Made by a program: the position numbers and the translations under genes
Part shown: positions 11,214 to 22,560 of the stretch, piece after piece
How positions within the stretch are numbered: position 1 is the stretch's first letter
Layout: the number at the start of each line of letters is the position of its first letter
Source: Brachycybe producta
Taxonomy: Eukaryota; Arthropoda; Diplopoda; Playtdesmida; Andrognathidae
Assembly: GCA_036925085.1 (NCBI GenBank)
Contig: JAUPFP010000014.1
Coordinates: 934,001 to 998,000, forward strand
Reading direction: 5' to 3'
DNA length: 64,000 bases
Notes under the pieces: generated by a model
What the model was told of the DNA's origin: nothing
Databases searched by the model: none
What the model saw: only the letters and a program-made list of their open reading frames with translations

Positions 11214-11362
11214 TGGAAAGTGTAGAGGGGGAGGTGGGAGGGGGTGAGGGGAAAAGGTTGGAAAGTGTAGAAGGGGAGAGAGAGAAAAGTGGGAGGGGGT
11301 GAGGGGAAAAGGTTGGAAAGTGTAGAAGGGGAGAGAGAGAGAGAAAAGTGGGAGGGGGTGAC
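11214..11362. repeat. Purine-rich tandem repeat, ~55 bp unit, three copies
   Basis: Units share GGTTGGAAAGTGTAGA and GTGGGAGGGGGTGA. Length differences come from GA dinucleotide expansion inside units 2 and 3. It follows a short (TG)n at about 11171-11186. Confidence 0.9.
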
Positions 11363-12145
11363 TGAAACTGAAATGAAAGGAGTAATAAAAAAGGAAAAAA
11401 CGACGCGCATGCGCACAATTGCCTGTGAATTTTGTTTAAAGTTGGATCATTTTCAACCTGACATAAAAAGTTTATTTTGAATCATTTGAGATTATTTTCA
11501 TGTATGATATATCTTTCAAAATAAACTTTATATCTAATGTTTGAAGATGTCAACTTTCGGTTAAACACTTCAAATTTTACAATTTAGTCGTTTTTGAATT
11601 AAAAAATTTCATATTTCGGAGATAAAAATCATTAAAAAAATGGTTCTTGAAATACTTTTGTAATGAAGATTTTTTTATCAGATTTTAAGAAAACGAAAAA
11701 GAATTCATTTTTTTTTTTGGGCGTTGAGTTTTTTTTTTTTTATATAATAACATCATTATTTTTGCAAGACAAAATGGCGAATAAATAATTCATGACAAGT
11801 GACTTTTTTATTTTGTACAAGTCTAGTCTGTATATCATTCATAAATGACTTGACTGACCATCACTTTTATTTCCTTTTTTTTTCTCTCTCTGTATTATTA
11901 TTGTTCAAGTTGTGTGTGTGTTATATGGGTATTTTATGTGTGTTGAAAAATAGAAAGAAAGAAAAAAACATGATTAGAATAATTTAAAGAAGAGATTGTT
12001 GTCTGGTCTACAATGTATATTTGGGTGACATGCTGTGTTATGTGGTGGTTCTGTCAAAACTACTCATTCTAGAAGATTGTTATGTTGGACCGCATGGGGA
12101 GGACAGTGTGATCACTGATCAGATTCGAGTCTATTCATTTTGAGG
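11363..12145. other. No gene; fragment of T family
   Basis: About 11470-11535 holds a T-family piece (ATATCTTTCAAAATAAACTT). The rest is AT-rich and unassigned. Confidence 0.5.
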
Positions 12146-12557
12146 TAGAGGTGGGACGAATCATAAATTTTCTCGAATCCGAATCCTAAAAGTTTTTCGA
12201 ATCCCTCGAATCTCTCGAATCCTATATAATTCATTAAGAAGATACAAATAAATTAAATAATATTAAATATTAAATTATTAATAATAAAAAACACAAGTGT
12301 GGCACTAAGGGTCGCCACAAGGTGATGATATTCGTGATCCGGATAACCACAGAAATTGCAACAATCGCCGGGTTTTTTTTTGTTAGTGAATGCTTCTACT
12401 TGGACGTCAATGGAGTTAAAACTAATTTTACCAAAGTTTTTAACAGTTTTTTAAGGTTAGGATTCGAAAGACGGAAAAAACGCCAAGATTCGAGTTTTCG
12501 AATCTCGAATATTTTTCAAGATTCGCGAGATTCGTGGATTCGAATGTCCGATCCATA
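12146..12557 (+). mobile_element. hAT-like MITE, copy 1
   Basis: Begins TAGAGGTGGGACGAATC and ends with a degraded inverted repeat (GATTCGAATGTCCGATCC). Flanks ATTTTGAGG and ATTTTGGGA look like an eroded ~8-bp target duplication, which with a TAGAGGTGGG-type terminus fits the hAT superfamily. No transposase. Related copies start at 36667 and 47007. Confidence 0.7.
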
Positions 12558-12906
12558 ATTTTGGGACTTCCAAGAGAGCTAGCTCTCTCTTGAAGTCTCT
12601 TCTCTCTTGTACTGAAATCGAGAGTGAAACTCTTAACATTTTGAGGAAAAAAATGTGTGAGGTCCACAGCACACTAAACTTCATAGTGTGCACAGCCCGA
12701 ACAAACCCATGTGGTCTATGAAGCCCCCACAAACTCATGGGCTGAGTTTTTATGAAAACCTACCAGGCCCTCGAAGCCCATGAGCATTTTGCCAAAGCTC
12801 ACCAAATTCGTGAGGCCTGCAAGTCTTCCAAGCCCATGAAGGAACAAAAACCCACCTGGTCTATGATGCTTACACTAAAAGTGGGTTGGTACAATATAAT
12901 CTTTAG
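12558..12906. other. Degenerate repeat with AGCCCATGA motifs
   Basis: About 12690-12840 repeats CCCATG and AAGCCCATGA blocks at roughly 30-50 bp intervals. The open frame across it is not a convincing gene. Confidence 0.4.
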
Positions 12907-13315
12907 TGTTCTAGTGTTACTTAATGAAGTGTTGATGGTTCTAGAGTTACTCCAACATAATTTGGATAATTCTATGCTTGTTGGCAGTTTTGGCAGTTTT
13001 ATGTGTTCTAGCAGTGCTTCAATGACATTTTCTTGTTCTAGCAGTGCTCCAATGAAATTTTTAAGTGTTCTAGAGCTGTTCCAATGGAGCTCTTGAATGT
13101 TCTAGAGTTGTTCCAATGGAGCTCTTGAATGTTCTAGAGTTGTTCCAGTGGAACTCTTGAAAATGTTCTAGAGTTGCTCCAGTGGAACTCTTGAAAATGT
13201 TCTAGAGTTGCTCCAGTGGAACTCTTGAAAATGTTCTAGAGTTGCTCCAATGGAACTCTTAAGTGTTCTAGTGTTGTTCCAATAGTGTTTGTTCTACTGT
13301 TGCTCTAATGACATT
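12907..13315. repeat. Minisatellite, ~31-35 bp unit
   Basis: Units of the form GTTCTAGAGTTGCTCCAGTG plus GAACTCTTGAAAAT are most regular at 13097-13260 and decay towards both ends. Confidence 0.92.
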
Positions 13316-14194
13316 TTGAATGTGCCTCCAGTTATGGTGAACTGTCAAAGTCAACTGAGAATTTTCATTTAGATTAAACTCTTGTGTTGTGTTCTTCAGA
13401 GTCAAATTTACTTACACTTGTCAGGTCTGAATCATAAGTTCACAACCTTTTTTTGTTGTTTATAGTTAGAGGTGTCATCATTAGTTTTTGTTGGTATTTT
13501 TTTTTAAAAAAACTCCACCCAATCATTTTCTGAATGACTTTTTTTTAAATATAAACTTTTTTTTAAAGAAGAAACAAAATTGTTCAAAAAAAAAAGAAAG
13601 TTGTTTAATTTATAAAAACCAAAAAAGGCGTACACACAATCATGATGTATATTTCACTTTTTATCTAAAAGTTGTATAAAAGTTGTCTTACTTTTTATGA
13701 GAAATTTTTTGTTGTTTCTTTTAAAATTTTACAAGTAAAGTTCAGTGATTTTTTTTGTCTAAACAAAGAAGACATAAATCACAAGAAAATTGTAGGAACA
13801 AGAGACATAAATATGTCAGTAAACTTTCTGCATATGTTGTTTTTTTGCAAACAAAAATTGCAAACTTTACAATTTTTCTTAAAAAAAACGAAGTATGCAA
13901 CAGTGACTTTCATTTTAAAGTCACGAATTTTCATTTTGAAAATTCTTTTTACGTGTTGTGGAGGTGGAGAAACTCACTTAAGTTTAAAAAAAACCCTCTC
14001 CTTTATGTCGTTGTCCTCAATGATATTAGATTTTATAATTAATTAGTAGATGAAACTTAAAATTAGACCTAAATACAGGGTGTCTCAGCAAAATAAAAAA
14101 AGGTTCTTAGTCTTTTTTCTCAGATTTTTATAAAAGAAAAGGGTGGTTTATGAACAGCTGATTTTCGAAGTCTTGAAAAAAGTGTTTTAGAAAC
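13316..14194. other. AT-rich, no gene seen
   Basis: Low-complexity frames rich in K, F and N only. One TACAGGGTGTCTCAGCAAAA motif lies near 14077. Confidence 0.55.
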
Positions 14195-14971
14195 ACATCG
14201 CAAAATGACTTCGAATAATCTCCACAAAGAGCGCTAGCATCGTTTTTCTATTGAGCTCATAGACCCCGATGTTAATGAAAAACGTCAATTTTTAAAATAC
14301 ACAAGTCGCGGCGGCAATATGTTTATTTTTCATATTTAAAGTTGTTCAATTTTGATGGTTCAAAGTGCAATGTGCACCTTAAATATATGCTGATCAAGTG
14401 ATAGAATGACAAAAAATTGGTAAGCGTATTTCTATTTTTAAAAAACTATTTCAAAATCGCGAATTTTCTAACTCTTATGTTAAACTCCATTGAGTACGCG
14501 CTCGTAACCAAAAAAAACATCCATTAAAATGGTCGTAAAAATACGTAAAAATAATTCTATAAAAACCAGAAAAAAACTCAGCACGTGTGCCAAGGTGATG
14601 GCTTCACTGTGGTTTAATTGTGGTTTTTTCAAATTATTTTTTACGTATTTTTACCAATATTTTAATGGATGTTTTTATCTTACGAGCGCGTATTCAATGG
14701 AGTTTAACATGAGTTAGAAATTCGTGATTTTGAAATAGTTTTTAAAAATAGAACCGCACTTAGCAATATTTTGTCATTCTATCACTTGATGAGCATATAT
14801 TTAAGGTGCACATTGCACTTTGAACCATGAAAGTTGGACAACTTTAAATATGAAAAATAAACATATTGCCGCCGCGACTGCGTATGTTAAAAATTAACGT
14901 TTTTTCTTTAACATCTATGGGTTCAATAGAAAAACGATGCTAGCGCTCTTTGCGGAGATTTTTTGCGATGT
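14195..14971. mobile_element. P-family foldback, copy 2
   Basis: Same architecture and length as 4856-5631. Ends are ACATCGCAAAA and TTTTGCGATGT, with arms containing GAGCGCTAGCATCG and CGGCGGCAATATG. Cleaner termini here help define the element. Confidence 0.92.
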
Positions 14972-16009
14972 AGCCTCTTAAGTGACACAGAGACACAGAA
15001 ACACATAAAAAAAACACATTCCTTGAAATTTAAAAACAAAATGTAAGTTAACCTTTGATAGCCCTATTATTTGAGTTTGTAAAATATACTATTACAATGT
15101 GTGGAATCTCAACTTTTTTTGTTTGCCAAGAGTTCAGACAATACAGGAAAAGGTCGTGACCTTTATGTTTTACAAATTATAAATCACTGAAAATGCCTCA
15201 CTTTAACTGCCTCATAATGATGTTTTTGTTTTGTTTTGCAAAGGGGGGAATGATGATATAGTTCAAAATGAACTTTTTGTGGAAGTTTGAAATTGGAACC
15301 TATGTCTTGTGTATTCATTCAACGTTGAAATGTTTTATTTTGAACGATGTCCATCATATGGAAAACGTGTTTAATCATCACTTTAAAAGAGTTTATTCTA
15401 GTTTCTAACAAAAGCTTAAAAAAATTCATCTCTATAGATATTTCGGACCACTTCTCTGTAACAAATGGGGGCCCCTTTCCTCTATTTTGAATTGTAGTAG
15501 GGCCCTCTGGGGTGAAGGTGTAACATAAGGTAAGTCATGTTTATTTTTTTTACTGGTTTCTAATTGATTATCAATTATTGATGGAAAATTGATAACAACA
15601 ACAAAAAACGTGTGAAAAAATGAAGGTGTGAATATAAATATTCACAATTTAATTGCAAAATTGTATATTTCTTCATTTATCGCTGTTCGTTTGTTTATAA
15701 TGCAAATATTGGTTTTATTTGTGATTTGAATGGTTAAATTGCAAACACAATTAGAAATATAAGCATATTTAAACATTGCATTTAAAAAACGGGTTCAAGT
15801 TCTTCAAGGTAAAAAAGTTCACTTTTCGTCATAGTTTTATTTATTTTGGAAATTGACTTTCGTAAGAGCTAAAAGAAAGTTATTGTTGTTAAACTGTCCA
15901 GTTTAGCAGTTGTTTTAAGTTTTGATATTTTAAACTACATCAGAGCTAATTTTTGACAAGAACTATAGATTTGTTCAAGAGCTATATAAGTTGAAACGAC
16001 TAGATTTAA
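14972..16009. other. Unique AT-rich sequence, no gene seen
   Basis: A T-core fragment near 15390-15410 (TTTATTCTAGTTTCTAAC). Otherwise nothing supported. Confidence 0.5.
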
Positions 16010-16520
16010 ACGGTGCAAAAGCTAAACTGTGCAAAAAGCTAAGCTTTACAAAAGCTAAACGGGGTAAAAGCTAAACGGGGCCAAACCTAAACGGTGCAAA
16101 ACCTAAACGGAGTAAAAGCTAAACTGTGCAAAATTTTAAGCTGGACAAAAGCTAAACTGGGTAAAAGCTAAACGGTGTAAAAGTTAAGCTGGACAAAAGC
16201 TAAACGGTGCAAAAGTTAAGCTGGACAAAAGTTAAGCTGGACAAAAGCTAAACGGTGCAAAAGTTAAGCTGGACAAAAGCTAAACGGTGCAAAAGTTAAG
16301 CTGGACAAAAGCTAAACGGTGCAAAAGTTAAGCTGGACAAAAGCTAAACGGTGCAAAAGCTAAACGGGGCAAAAGCTAAGCTGGACAAAAGCTAAACGGG
16401 GTAAAAGCTAAACGGTGCAAAAGCTAAACTGTGCAAAAGCTAAACGGTGCAAAAACTAAGCTGGACAAAAGCTAAACTGAGTAAAAGCTAAACGGTGCTA
16501 AAGCTAAACTTTAGCTAAAC
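16010..16520. repeat. Minisatellite of 16-bp units
   Basis: Two interleaved variants, GCTAAACGGTGCAAAA and GTTAAGCTGGACAAAA. From about 16190 to 16345 they alternate, giving a 32-bp higher-order unit. A fainter AGCTAAACTG/ACAAAA pattern recurs at 41500-42200. Confidence 0.95.
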
Positions 16521-17251
16521 AACCTAAAAGTTTATTTTGTAAGTTTAGCTCTTTTTCAAGTAAATCTTAAACACACTTTTAACTATTTTCATTCAGTGTA
16601 GACTAAAATACGAGGTGTTACAAAATAAAATACATATTTAAGAGGAGGAGGGGGGGGGGGGGGGGGTAGAGGGCGTTAAAAAAGCTATTTTTATGTAAAT
16701 ATCAGAAAACAAAAATACAGGAAGTATTTTTTTTTTTCGAAATATTTGTATGAAAAAAAGCAAATATGATTGTGTCAAGAATTAAAGGAGAAAAAAAAAA
16801 TTTATTAATAACCGGTGTGAATAAACTGCAAATTGTTGTTGACCTTTTCTAGTAAATAGTGACCTTTTTTATTATCTATAATGGAATTTAAAATGTTCCG
16901 TTTTCCACCTTCGCAAAATGTAAAACTAGGTTAACTTTGGTGCACAATTGATTTTTTGGTTATTTTATACTGGTATTTTTTTTAAAAAAAAAAGTGGACC
17001 TCCTCTGTTAACCTTTGACATTGTCAAAAAAAAGTATCATATTTTCTTGACATGAAAATTTAATTATTATTCTTTATAAAATAACTATAAAAGGGGGTCA
17101 AAACCTTTGGAGGTTTTTCGCTTTTGAGATAATTGATTGAAATTAAGTGATTTTGTATTCAACTAAGCAAACTCATAACATTCACAATCACGTGTTGTAA
17201 AAGGGCCTGAAAGGGTTATGACATGTTTTTAAATAAAAGCAAAAATTGCTT
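16521..17251. other. No gene; contains a poly-G run
   Basis: A run of about 17 G at 16650-16666. The remainder is AT-rich and unassigned. Confidence 0.55.
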
Positions 17252-17422
17252 AAGGCCAAGTTTCCACAAGCAGAAAATGCTGACTGCAAATAGAAATTTA
17301 TCTAATTTTAAAAACAGAAATTTGGATGATAAATTGATTTAACTTATTTAAATTATCTAAATTCTATTTTCAGTTATATTTTTTTTACTAGTTGGCGTTT
17401 TCTGCATGTGGAATCTTGGCTT
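17252..17422. mobile_element. F-family foldback, copy 1
   Basis: Arms GCCAAGTTTCCACAAGCAG and TCTGCATGTGGAATCTTGGC. Inside are AATAGAAATTTATCTAATTT and ATTCTATTTTCAGTTATA. The first of at least four copies in a 1.2-kb cluster. Confidence 0.75.
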
Positions 17423-17450
17423 TAAGATTTAGAAGAAAGAAAAATTGGCT

Positions 17451-17660
17451 AGGCCAAGGTCCCATGTATAGAAAAAATGCTGACTGAAAAAATACGACTG
17501 AAAATGGAATTTATCTAATTTTTTAAAAAAAAGTAGGAAGAAAATCAGCTTTTTTTTCTGCTTACTTTCTGTCGAATAGATTTGAATTATTTAAATTATC
17601 TGAATTCTATTTTCAGTAAACATTTTTACTATTTGTTTTTTTCTGCATGCGGGATCTTGG
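17451..17660. mobile_element. F-family foldback, copy 2
   Basis: Arms GGCCAAGGTCCCATGTATAG and CTGCATGCGGGATCTTGGC with the internal CTGAAAATGGAATTTATCT / AATTCTATTTTCAGTAAAC pair. Confidence 0.8.
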
Positions 17661-17688
17661 CATGGTCCCATGTATAGAAATAGATCTT

Positions 17689-17893
17689 GGCAAGATCCCA
17701 TGTACAGAAAATGCAGACTAAAAAATGCGACTGAAAATAGAATTTAATTTAAAAAAGAAAGTTGGAAGAAAATCAGCTTTTTTTTCTGCTAATTTTTTAT
17801 GTCAAATAAAATTTGAATTTATTTAAATAATCTAAATTCTATTTTCAGTCACATTTTTAGTTTAGCGTTTTCTGCATGTGGATACTTAGCTTT
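17689..17893. mobile_element. F-family foldback, copy 3
   Basis: GCAAGATCCCATGTACAG, then GCGACTGAAAATAGAATTTA, AAATTCTATTTTCAGTCACA and TTCTGCATGTGGATACTTAG. A left-arm fragment follows to about 18000. Confidence 0.8.
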
Positions 17894-18265
17894 ATGTACA
17901 CACAAGCAGAAAAGAAATTTCACTCTAAAAGGAAATTTATCTGAAATTAAGCAGAAAATGATTGAGCAGAAAAAAGCTGAATTTCTTCCAACTTTCTTCA
18001 AAATAAACTTTCAATAAAGTTTTTAAAATAGAAAACTATAAACGTGAACCATTATTAGATTTTTCATAAAAAGTGAATTTTTAAATATATCTTTTACAAT
18101 TACAATTACAAAAAAAAAAGACTGCAAAGCAACCGGTTGGCCTATGTCAGAGGGATCTTAAGATCCAAGTGCTGCAAGATGTAGTGTCAATATATATTTC
18201 ATACATTTCATCGTGTTTAAACACATTCATTTATTTTTCTAGTTTCTGCAACTGGAAACGAAAAA

Positions 18266-18458
18266 TCCACATGCAGAAAAAAACCAACTGAAAAATGAGG
18301 CTGAAAATAGAATTTACCTAATTTAAATAATTCTATTCTATTTATTTTTGCTGTCCTACTTTTTTATTTTACCAAATAAATAGAACAGAATTATATTAAT
18401 TAGAAAACATTCTATTTTCAGTCGTGTTTTTTCTGCATGTGTGTGGGATCTTGGCTTT
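18266..18458. mobile_element. F-family foldback, copy 4
   Basis: AATCCACATGCAG, GGCTGAAAATAGAATTTACC, ATTCTATTTTCAGTCGTG and GTGGGATCTTGGC form nested inverted pairs. Confidence 0.8.
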
Positions 18459-18703
18459 TATAACGAACTTTCTATTTTCCATGTCAGGTGTTTAATATAA
18501 TGTTTATGTCTGACTCAAATATTGTTCACATGAAAAGCAAAAATGTAAAAAAAAAGGTTTGTCTTCATGTGAACGTGAGATGGAATAATAATGGGGTTTA
18601 TAGAACTTCCGGTGCCAAATATACCAGGTAAAGGGCGTAGACAGAAGAAGAAAAAAACAGTGGATGAAGTTCTCTCACTCTCTCAACTATAACCTTCTTA
18701 AAA

Positions 18704-18778
18704 CAGGTTAGAGGCTAGAATTCTATTTCATATATGCAAGTCTAGTCTAGAGAGTAGAAAACTCTAGCCTCTAATTAT
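18704..18778. repeat. GAGGCTAGAA hairpin
   Basis: GTTAGAGGCTAGAATTCTA pairs with AAACTCTAGCCTCTAAT. The same inner hairpin sits inside TA-family elements, and its left arm is part of the 60-bp satellite at 19611. Confidence 0.65.
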
Positions 18779-18908
18779 GGGGGCAACTAACAGAAAAAAA
18801 GGGGGCAGAAATTGGCACACAAATAAGTTTCGACCTCAACTGGTGGCTCAGAAAGGGGGAGGGGCAATAGGAGGGACCCACTTGAAAAATAGAAAGTCCC
18901 TTTTGGTG

Positions 18909-19115
18909 ACAGGCAATTAGAAATTGGGACAAACAGTAGTTGGCTCCGCCCTTTTTTGTGACGACTGGTAACTTTTAATTGGTTTGTTGTGTGGTTCGAC
19001 GTTGAAAAGGGCGGAGCATGTGACGTCAAACTACATAACCAACCAATTAGAAGTTGCCGGTTGTCATAAAAAGGGCGGAGCCAACTTCTGTTTGTCCCGA
19101 TTTCTAATTGCCTGT
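18909..19115 (+). mobile_element. G-family MITE, copy 1
   Basis: Near-palindrome with ends ACAGGCAATTAGAAAT / ATTTCTAATTGCCTGT. Flanked by a perfect 9-bp direct repeat CTTTTGGTG (18900-18908 and 19116-19124). Arms carry CTCCGCCC and CAATTAGAAGTTGCC; the centre carries GTGACGTCA. No ORF. The 8-9 bp duplication fits hAT, Merlin or Mutator-type enzymes; I cannot choose. Confidence 0.9.
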
Positions 19116-19124
19116 CTTTTGGTG

Positions 19125-19610
19125 GCATCATTTCAGGTGTTTCTATGGCATATGACGTCACCAAACTGTAACTTTGAAGGACACCCCCCCCTCTGTATTA
19201 ATTACAATTTAATTACAAGTATTGATTAAGAAATTATTCGTCCTTCACTCAAGGACGTCTTTTTAACCAGGTGAAAGTTGTTTTTTTTGTGTGGCCCTGT
19301 TTTTTTATTAACTTTTTAAAAGAACTAATTAAAAATTACTCAACTGATGATGATGAACAAGCCATAAAAAATAACTTCGTAATTTTAGCATTATGTTAAT
19401 ACAGGATGTCCAAAAAGACACTTTTAGAAAGTATAAAAATCAAGTTTGTCTAAAAACTAGAAGAGTAAAGGAATTAAACATAAGGAGATTTTTTCATGTT
19501 TGATATCTTTCAAAATAAACTTTTTTTAATGAAAGTTTAAAAATTAAAAGATAATTTCTTATAAATATTTTTGAAAGATGTGATCACTGATCAGTGAATT
19601 ACGGCAAAAA
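19125..19610. other. No gene; T-family fragment
   Basis: 19440-19560 includes AAAACTAGAAGAGTAAAGGA and TATCTTTCAAAATAAACTTT of the T family. A TACAGGATGTCC motif is near 19401. Confidence 0.5.
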
Positions 19611-19890
19611 AGATGCTGCTTAGAGGCTAGAATTCTTATAGAATTAAACTACAGCTTCTTTGGCGATCCAAGATGCTGCTTAGAGGCTAGAATTCTTATA
19701 GAATTAAACTACAGCTTCTTTGGCGATCCAAGATGCTGCTTAGAGGCTAGAATTCTTATAGAATTAAATTACAGTTTCTTTGGCGATCGAAGATGCTGCT
19801 TAGAGGCTAGAATTCTTATAGAATTAAATTACAGCTTCTTTGGCGATCGAAGATGCTGCTTAGAGGCTAGAATTCTTATAGAATTAAACT
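19611..19890. repeat. Satellite, 60-bp unit, 4.7 copies
   Basis: Exact 60-bp period starting AGATGCTGCTTAGAGGCTAG and ending TTTGGCGATC. Copies differ at very few sites (ACTACAGC/ATTACAGT, GATCCA/GATCGA), so the array is young. Confidence 0.97.
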
Positions 19891-20706
19891 CCAGCTTAAT
19901 TAATTGTAGGTTAACTCTAGCCTCTAAACAGCCTCTTTGATTTTCGAACCGAACTGTAGACATCTATATATCTAAGCCAAAGTTAGGAAAATCCGGTGTT
20001 TGCATGCTGTAGTATTATTTTGAAGTCACTCTGTAAATGTGTATACTTCATTTAAAAGAGGTGAGGTTAGAGGCTATATTTTTAGAATTAACCCTACTTA
20101 AATGTTCACTTTAGCATGGAATTTGTTTATGCGTATCCATATTTCTAAATGAGCAGTAGACGAAATCCCTCCAATAATAAATAAGAGCAACATCTCTCCC
20201 CCACCTGAAGCCTCCTTTCCTCCCCTTACTCCCTCAACCGGATGACCGGTAAAGAGAGGATTTAGGGAAGGGGGAGGGAGAGAGGTGTTTGAGCTTTAAG
20301 TGTACAGTAGTTAAAGGGCTTTTTTTACCGTTGAAAGTAAATTTCTAATTGTGGTTTAATTGTGAGAAAACTGAATTTCATCTTCTCAAAGATGTTAAAA
20401 TAACTAAATAAAAAATGGAGGAAAGAGGAGGGATTTTGAGAATAGTTTAAAATAAAATAGCATAAATTAAGAGGTTGGGGGGGGGTCTCTCTTCTAACCA
20501 CATCATGTGACATTTTAAAATGAAACATCATAAGTTATGATTTATAACTAATATTTCTAAATTTCACAAGTTTGAAATTTACTAAAAAAAACTTCTTCTG
20601 AAACTAATCTCTAGAAAAACGTTTTAATAACAAAAATTTAAAACATCCTCCCCTTCCTTTCCTCTAACCACATGTGACATTTCAAAATGAAAGATCATAA
20701 CTAGAT
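19891..20706. other. No gene seen
   Basis: GAGGCTA and TAGCCTCTAA motifs at the left edge continue the satellite theme. 20200-20290 is pyrimidine- then purine-rich. No exon supported. Confidence 0.5.
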
Positions 20707-21037
20707 TAGCGCGGATTTTTATGCAATATCAAGCAAATGTTTCTCAATCTGTGGCCCCCAAAGTGCCCATTCAATTATGAAGTAACAATCTAGTTTAGAT
20801 CAACCAACAATTATGGTTTTTAAATCAATAAACACTATAAACACAATAAACACTGAGGCTAGAACTCTAGTTGAAAAATGATAGTAACTAGACATCTAGC
20901 CTCTATCGAGCCTTTTCGAGCATAATTGCAGTTGTTCTAATGATGATGATGATGATGATGATGATTACTTCACAATTGACACCTTGGGCCACAAAATGAG
21001 AAACATTTGCTTGATATTTGCATAAAAATCCGAGCTC
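20707..21037. mobile_element. TA-family MITE, copy 3
   Basis: GCGCGGATTTTTATGCAATA to TTTGCATAAAAATCCGAGCTC, with inner GAGGCTAGAACTCTAG / ACATCTAGCCTCTA and a (GAT)n tract at about 20940-20964. TA follows the right end. Confidence 0.85.
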
Positions 21038-21546
21038 TAATTATAACTAATATTTCTAAACTTCTACTAAAAAAAACCTTCTGAAACTAATCTCTAGAAA
21101 AACGTTTTTTTTTTCTCAAAAGTTTGAAGAGATTAGTTTTCAGAAGTTTTTTTTTTGTTAAGTTTGAAAGAAGATCTTTTACTTTTAAACATTTTTTATA
21201 AATTTTTGACAATTGTGACAATTGAATGACAGGTTCAACATACAAATTTACCAGATGTGGTTTCTCTTTTTCTTCTTCTTCTGAGGAGTTAGAGGAGTTA
21301 CAAATGTGCAAATTACACAGTTCAGTAGCAAATTTCCAACATTTTCAAATAACTTCAATGTCATCCATAGAACATTAATTAGTTTTACTCAGCAAAAAAA
21401 AAAAAGCCGTAAATTGAAAATTTGTTTAAAAAAAATTAGAATTAAAGTAAAACCTGGATAAAACGAAATCCTATGGCTCTAGGCAATTATTTTTTTTTTT
21501 CCGTTCTAACATTTTTCCGTTTTATAGACTTAATAACTTATAACTA
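21038..21546. other. No gene; possible pogo-like fragment
   Basis: AAACCTGGATAAAACGAAAT at about 21449 and CCGTTTTAT at about 21519 are inversely related and recall a Tigger/pogo terminus. Weak. Confidence 0.3.
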
Positions 21547-21853
21547 GGGTTCGGATTTTTATGCAAAATATCAAACAACTGTTTCTCATTTTGTGGCTCC
21601 AAGTCACAATCATCATCATTAGAATAACTTCAATTATGTTTTTTTTTCTAATCAAGGTTGGTTAGAGGCTAGATATCTGGTTTATATCAGTTGTCGACTA
21701 GAAGTCTAGCCTCTAACCGGTGTTGAAAGAAAAAAAATCATAAGCTTAATTGTTGGTTGATCTAATAAACGTGATTGTTACTTCACAATTGGCTCTTCTT
21801 GGGCCACAGATTGAGAAACATGTTGTTCATGTGTTGCATGAAAATCCGAACCC
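21547..21853. mobile_element. TA-family MITE, copy 4
   Basis: GGGTTCGGATTTTTATGCAA and TGCATGAAAATCCGAACCC are flanked on both sides by TA (21545-21546 and 21854-21855). The inner GAGGCTAGATATCT / AGTCTAGCCTCTAACC pair is present. Confidence 0.88.
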
Positions 21854-21862
21854 TACTAGGTT

Positions 21863-22560
21863 TAAGCTACCCTTCTAGTTTCTAAAAACACTTTCTAGTT
21901 TGTTTTTTTTTTTTAATTTTGCTGATGAAAGAATATTTCAATAATCGGAGTTTGAACGTCCGTTGAATTCTGGTTATTCTATCTTTCAGGAGCCAAAAAT
22001 TAAGAGAAACTAGAAATTGTTTTAGAAACTAGAAGGGGTAGCCCGAATCATTTAAGGCTATTATTATATTGTTTATAATTGTTATCTTTCAAATTAAACG
22101 TTTTGAGTCAGTTTGAAAAATGGACCCAACTTTTTAAACTCATGATATTTCGTCTAAAAAAAGTTTATTTTGAAAGATATCAACAAAATAGCTTTAAGAT
22201 TTTCAAATCCTCCTTAAGGTCGTTTTGAGGTGTCAAAGCCTCTCAAATTCAGGTTATATTCTGTCTTTAAGGTGCAAAATGAAGAGAAACTTGAATGTGT
22301 TTTAGAAACTAGAATGGTAAATCTCATTCACTTAAGTGCACATTTTCATGCTGATTATCTTTCAAATTAAGCTTTTTAGATCTATGTGAGTTTGAAATTT
22401 TTTATAAAAAGTTTATTTTGAAAGATATCAACATAAATTTTTTATAAAAAGTTTATTTTGAAAGATATCAACATGAAAATATCCTTTAAAGTGATTTGAG
22501 CTACCGAGTACCCTCCTAGTTTCTAAAATACATTCAAGATTATTCATTTTGCACCAGTCA
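21863..22560. mobile_element. T-family foldback cluster
   Basis: Alternating cores CTTCTAGTTTCTAAAAACAC and TTTAGAAACTAGAAGGGGTA, with TTATTTTGAAAGATATCAAC and its complement. A short segment (AAATTTTTTATAAAAAGTTT) is tandemly duplicated near 22397-22470. Confidence 0.8.

Noticed and set aside
12752-13096. 114-codon ORF starting MKTYQALEAHEHFAKAHQIR
   Set aside because: The N-terminal part looks coding-like but overlaps AGCCCATGA repeats, and the C-terminal half is the GTTCTAG minisatellite.
16010-16520. CRISPR-like regular repeat
   Set aside because: Units are contiguous 16-mers without unique spacers; it is a minisatellite. The same holds for the 20-, 25-, 33-, 60- and 95-bp arrays.
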